Of a stretch of DNA of 64,000 nt, positions 60,985-64,000 are shown piece after piece. The position numbers and the translations under genes were made by a program. The notes beneath the pieces are model-generated. The model saw only the letters and a program-made list of their open reading frames with translations, made no database searches and had not been told where the DNA came from. Each line of letters starts with the position of its first letter. Within the stretch, counting starts at the first letter, position 1. The DNA comes from Halomicrobium zhouii (lineage in GTDB: Archaea; Halobacteriota; Halobacteria; Halobacteriales; Haloarculaceae): NCBI RefSeq assembly GCF_900114435.1, contig NZ_FOZK01000002.1:1-64000 (forward strand), in the 5' to 3' direction.

Positions 60985-62268
60985 TTACTCCCAGTTCTCG
61001 CGGATATCGGTTGCGGCCGTGGTCAGCGCCTCCTCGGCCGTGGCGTCGCCGTTGAACGCGTCGATGAGCGCCGTCTCCATCGGGCCCCACACCTTGTTCA
61101 TCTTGGGGTCGGTGGGCATCGGGATGCCCTGCCCGACCGTCTCGGAGTACGCCTGGACGTTCGCCGGCAGGTCGTCGCTGCCGACGAGGCTGTCGAGGAC
61201 GGGGATGGCGCCGTGTTCTTCGGCGTTCTGGAGGTGTATCTCCTCGTTGGTGGCGTACCACTCGACGAACTCGCGGCCGGCGGTGGCGTCGGCGCCGCCC
61301 GATTCCATCGCCTTCGCGAAGTACCACATGGAGATGCCGGTGTACGGGCGGAGTTCGCCGCCGTCGACGGCCGGCAGCGACGTCACCTCGTAGTTGACGC
61401 CCTTGTCGTTGAGCGTCGCGAGGTACCAGGGGCCGTTGATCGCGAAGGCGGCGTTGCCCTCCGCGAACGCTGCGGCCTGGGGCTCGTAGGTCGGGTCGTT
61501 CGGCATGTACGGCGTGAGGTTCTCCAGGGCGAACTCCAGGCCCTGGATGGTCTCGTCGCGGTCGACGCCCAGCTGTGGGTCGGCCGCAGGGTCGAAGTAG
61601 TAGCCGCCGAAGCCCTGGAGGAACGCGCTCGTGAAGTACGGGTCGAACGGGTAGCTCAGGCCGTACTGGCCGGCGTCGGGGTCGTGGTACTCGTCCATGA
61701 CCGCGACCATATCCGAGACCGACTCGGGGGCCTCGTCGACGACGTCCGTGTTGTAGACGAGCGTCACCGTCTCGGCCGAGTACGGGAGGCCGACGACGTT
61801 GCCCTCGTACTGGACGGCGTCGGCCGCCGCGTCGGTGAAGACGTCCAGGTCGACGGTCAGGTCGTCGCTCTGGTCGGTGAGGAAGCCGCGCTGGTAGTAG
61901 TCGCCGACCCAGTCGTGGGCCCAGTCGAACACCTGCGGCCCCTGGCCGGCCGGGACGGCACTGGTCGTCTTCTGTTCGAGGTCGGAGATGTCCGACCCCT
62001 CGACGGTGTGGCGGGTCTCGCTGGTGAACGTCTCGATGGCCTTCTCGCGGCCGGGGAGTTCCGGCTCCGGGAGCGAGTACCACGCCGTGGCCTCGCCCGC
62101 GGGACCGGCCGTCTCGGTGTCCTGGTCCGCGCTACCGTCGTCGCTGCCGTCACCGCCGTCGTCGTTCGTAGCGGTCTCCGTGTCCTGTTCCTGTACGCCG
62201 ACGCAACCCGCGAGCGAGCCGAACGCCGTCGCGGCGCCGAGCTGCTTGAGGACGGTTCTGCGGTCCAT
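60985..62268 (-). CDS. Tat-exported substrate-binding lipoprotein of a carbohydrate ABC transporter
   Basis: The 427-aa protein starts with MDRRTVLKQLGAATAFGSLAGC, a twin-arginine signal joined to a lipobox with Cys23, then an acidic threonine-rich linker and a MalE-type solute-binding domain (EATAWYSLPEPELPGREKAIETF, PYSAETVTLVYNTDVV, AAFAEGNAAFAINGPWYLATL). The start at 62268 puts the signal at the exact N-terminus; an ATG 30 bp upstream is possible but less suitable. It heads the three-gene minus-strand operon. Confidence 0.9.
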   Translation of the reverse strand: MDRRTVLKQLGAATAFGSLAGCVGVQEQDTETATNDDGGDGSDDGSADQDTETAGPAGEATAWYSLPEPELPGREKAIETFTSETRHTVEGSDISDLEQKTTSAVPAGQGPQVFDWAHDWVGDYYQRGFLTDQSDDLTVDLDVFTDAAADAVQYEGNVVGLPYSAETVTLVYNTDVVDEAPESVSDMVAVMDEYHDPDAGQYGLSYPFDPYFTSAFLQGFGGYYFDPAADPQLGVDRDETIQGLEFALENLTPYMPNDPTYEPQAAAFAEGNAAFAINGPWYLATLNDKGVNYEVTSLPAVDGGELRPYTGISMWYFAKAMESGGADATAGREFVEWYATNEEIHLQNAEEHGAIPVLDSLVGSDDLPANVQAYSETVGQGIPMPTDPKMNKVWGPMETALIDAFNGDATAEEALTTAATDIRENWE

Positions 62269-62440
62269 GTGTGGATATTGGATGAAATAGTCGTTCACGA
62301 CTTAAATCATTCGGAAAACTCACGAACGTTCATCACATTTCCCGCGCGCAGCGGCGCTCTCCGACCGAAAAGTGACGGGGTGGACCTGGCAGCGCATCCG
62401 GACCGCCACTCGGTACCACACGCCCCGGTGTAAAAAGTGC

Positions 62441-62473
62441 TACGAAATTGTACATCACAAATTACGAAATTTG
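62441..62473. promoter_or_regulatory. candidate operator between the importer's two transcription units
   Basis: TACGAAATT occurs at 62441-62449 and 62463-62471, 22 bp apart. The second copy is part of the inverted repeat CAAATT-ACGA-AATTTG (62458-62473). This is the most AT-rich stretch of the divergent region 62269-62511 and is placed to control the ATPase gene and possibly the divergent operon. Confidence 0.5.
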
Positions 62474-62511
62474 AGAAAGACCTATGGTGGGCTAGACCGA
62501 CACTCGACCAC

Positions 62512-63660
62512 ATGGCAACAGTCACGCTCGACCACCTCACGAAGGAGTTCGACAGCGGGCGGATCCTCGCCGTCGACGACGTCTCGCTGGACGTGGCCGA
62601 CGGCGAGTTCGTCACCGTCGTCGGCCCCTCGGGCTGTGGGAAGTCGACGACGCTGCGGATGCTCGCCGGCCTCGAACAACCCACCTCCGGTCGCATCGTC
62701 ATCGACGGCGAGGACGTGACGGACGTCCACGCGCGCAAGCGCGACGTCGCGATGGTGTTCCAGAACTACGCGCTGTACCCCCACAAGACCGTCCGCCAGA
62801 ACATGGCCTTCGGCCTCCGGATGAGCACGGACCTCTCGAAGGACGAGCGCCAGGCGAAGGTCGAAGAGACGGCCGAGATGATGGGCATCGCGGACTTACT
62901 CGAGGACAAGCCCAGCGAACTCTCCGGCGGGCAGAAACAGCGCGTCGCCCTCGGGCGCGCCATCGTCCGCGAACCCGACGTCTTCCTCTTCGACGAACCA
63001 CTCAGCAACCTCGACGCGAAGCTCCGGACGTCGATGCGGACCGAAATCCAGCGCCTGCAGGAGGAACTGGACATCACCGCCATCTACGTCACCCACGACC
63101 AGGAGGAGGCGATGACGATGGGCGACCGGCTGGCCATCCTCGACGGCGGTGAACTCCAGCAGACCGGCCGGCCGAAAGACGTCTACGAGAACCCCCGCAA
63201 CGAGTTCGTCGGCGGCTTCGTCGGCTCCCCCTCGATGAACTTCATGGACCTCGACGTCTCCATCGCGAGTGACGGCGACGCGGTGACGCTCACCGGCGAG
63301 GACTTCTCCTACACGCTCCGCGGCGAGCGCGCCCGACGGATCGCCGACAGCGGCGCCCAGTCGGTCCGCCTCGGCGTCCGCCCCGAGAACGTCACCGTCG
63401 GAACGGGCGAGGCCCGCGAGAACGGGAACGAGGCCGTCGTCGAGGTCGTCGAACCCATCGGCAGCGACAACTACCTCTACCTGGACCTGGGCAGCGAGGA
63501 GTTCGTCGCCCGCGTCGCGTCGGACGTCGAGCCCTCCTGGGGCGACACCGTGACGGTCGCGTTCGACGAGGCGGCAGTCCACGTCTTCGACGCCAGGACC
63601 GGCGATTCACTGCTGTTCGAGGAAGGGGAAGACGAGCGCGACGCCGTCGCCGCGGCCTGA
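62512..63660 (+). CDS. carbohydrate ABC transporter ATP-binding protein (MalK/UgpC-type)
   Basis: The 382-aa ATPase has Walker A GPSGCGKST (residues 38-46), the Q-loop MVFQNYALYPH, LSGGQKQRVALGRA, Walker B VFLFDEPLSNLDAKLR and the switch VTHDQEEAMTMGDRL, then the C-terminal TOBE/OB regulatory domain (RLGVRPENVTVG, VVEVVEPIGSDNYLYLDLG). This is the CUT1 ATPase that energises the permeases encoded divergently. The start at 62512 (MATVTLDHLTKEF) is fixed by homology; an upstream ATG would add non-family residues. Confidence 0.92.
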   Translation: MATVTLDHLTKEFDSGRILAVDDVSLDVADGEFVTVVGPSGCGKSTTLRMLAGLEQPTSGRIVIDGEDVTDVHARKRDVAMVFQNYALYPHKTVRQNMAFGLRMSTDLSKDERQAKVEETAEMMGIADLLEDKPSELSGGQKQRVALGRAIVREPDVFLFDEPLSNLDAKLRTSMRTEIQRLQEELDITAIYVTHDQEEAMTMGDRLAILDGGELQQTGRPKDVYENPRNEFVGGFVGSPSMNFMDLDVSIASDGDAVTLTGEDFSYTLRGERARRIADSGAQSVRLGVRPENVTVGTGEARENGNEAVVEVVEPIGSDNYLYLDLGSEEFVARVASDVEPSWGDTVTVAFDEAAVHVFDARTGDSLLFEEGEDERDAVAAA

Positions 63661-63705
63661 CAACCGCTGCGTTTCGGCTCGCGAGGGATGGAAAACTGTG
63701 CGGCG

Positions 63706-64000
63706 TTACTCCGAGACGATTCGGGTCTCGAGGGGCACTTCGTTCGTTATCGCGTCCACGAGCGGCGAGGTTTTCTCGACGCGCTCGCGCAAGGCCGCGA
63801 GGTCCTCTTCGGAGGCGTCCGACGCCACGTGCGCCGTACAGGTCATCGACTCGTAACCCGGACGGACGTCCTCGGAGATGCCGAGGAACCCCCGCAGGTC
63901 GAGGTCGCCCTCCATCTCGAAGCTGAGGTCGTCGAGTTCGATGCCCATCGCCGCGGCGTTGGCCGCGTACCCGACGCTCAGACAGGATCCGAGCGCGCCG
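63706..64000 (-). CDS. OsmC family protein (5' end beyond window)
   Basis: The frame stays open to the window end, giving at least 97 residues: …GALGSCLSVGYAANAAAMGIELDDLSFEMEG, then YESMTCTAHVASDASEEDL. The two cysteines in SCLS and MTCTAHV are the reactive pair of the OsmC/Ohr fold, which reduces organic hydroperoxides or serves related roles. The ATG at 63948 is internal and not the start, because conserved sequence, including the first Cys, lies before it. Confidence 0.8.
   Translation of the reverse strand, partial: GALGSCLSVGYAANAAAMGIELDDLSFEMEGDLDLRGFLGISEDVRPGYESMTCTAHVASDASEEDLAALRERVEKTSPLVDAITNEVPLETRIVSE

Noticed and set aside
62299-62511. TrmB site at the importer
   Set aside because: No TACT-N7/8-GAGTA or near match occurs in the divergent region.

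Overview
The window reads as chromosomal DNA of a halophilic archaeon (class Halobacteria). It is GC-rich, its proteins are strongly acidic, most starts look leaderless with a TATA-like box about 25-30 nt upstream, and several families are essentially haloarchaeal: HVO_0416 and HVO_0476 zinc fingers, a HalOD1 domain, DUF5781, CetZ, a transducer with HAMP domains, split RNA polymerase subunits (A'/A'' and B'/B''), and paired type I and type II GAPDH. The genus cannot be fixed from sequence alone.

Layout. 1-7.7 kb: a truncated gene end, a 29-bp tandem repeat array, and housekeeping or orphan genes (zinc finger, EVE-like, Nudix, HalOD1 membrane protein, SRAP, response regulator, PspA, DUF5781). 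7.7-9.8 kb: a biotin ECF transporter (bioY-bioM-bioN) behind a perfect BirA-type operator. 9.9-22.4 kb: the information-processing cluster rpoH-B''-B'-A'-A''-nusA and rpsL-rpsG on the minus strand, interrupted by a 1004-aa chemotaxis transducer on the plus strand. 22.9 kb: tRNA-Asp followed by a duplicated copy of its 3' end. 23-34 kb: membrane and signalling proteins, a fluoride-channel pair, Fe-alcohol dehydrogenase, BKACE, an MhqO/MhqD-like pair and a HerA-like ATPase. 35-40 kb: CetZ, two PCMT genes flanking two tandem membrane paralogues, and a zinc-ribbon protein. 40.6-42.2 kb: a lower-GC stretch with a secreted beta-propeller. 42-56 kb: central carbon metabolism (gluconeogenic-type GapII, PGK, glycolytic-type GapI, an Azf-like SDR) with a two-subunit ABC exporter and an MFS carrier between. 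56-64 kb: Hsp20, CNNM/CorC, a carbohydrate-type ABC importer (permeases and lipoprotein on minus, ATPase divergent on plus), and the end of an OsmC gene.

The most unusual content is noncoding. Four long structured repeats (26655-27273, 36416-36822, 54484-54942, 58390-58846) share a module running from an ACTGAAAGGG-type box to a CCGAGGGCTTTC tip. Each lies between two convergent genes. They are built from inverted modules and perfect GAA- or GGAC-loop hairpins; one is a palindrome with 32-bp perfect terminal repeats, and two share an 86-bp block with one mismatch in opposite orientation. I do not recognise this family.

Other regulatory signals: a TrmB-like site 27 bp upstream of the gapII TATA box, paired TACTCG repeats at gapI, and a candidate operator between the importer's two transcription units.
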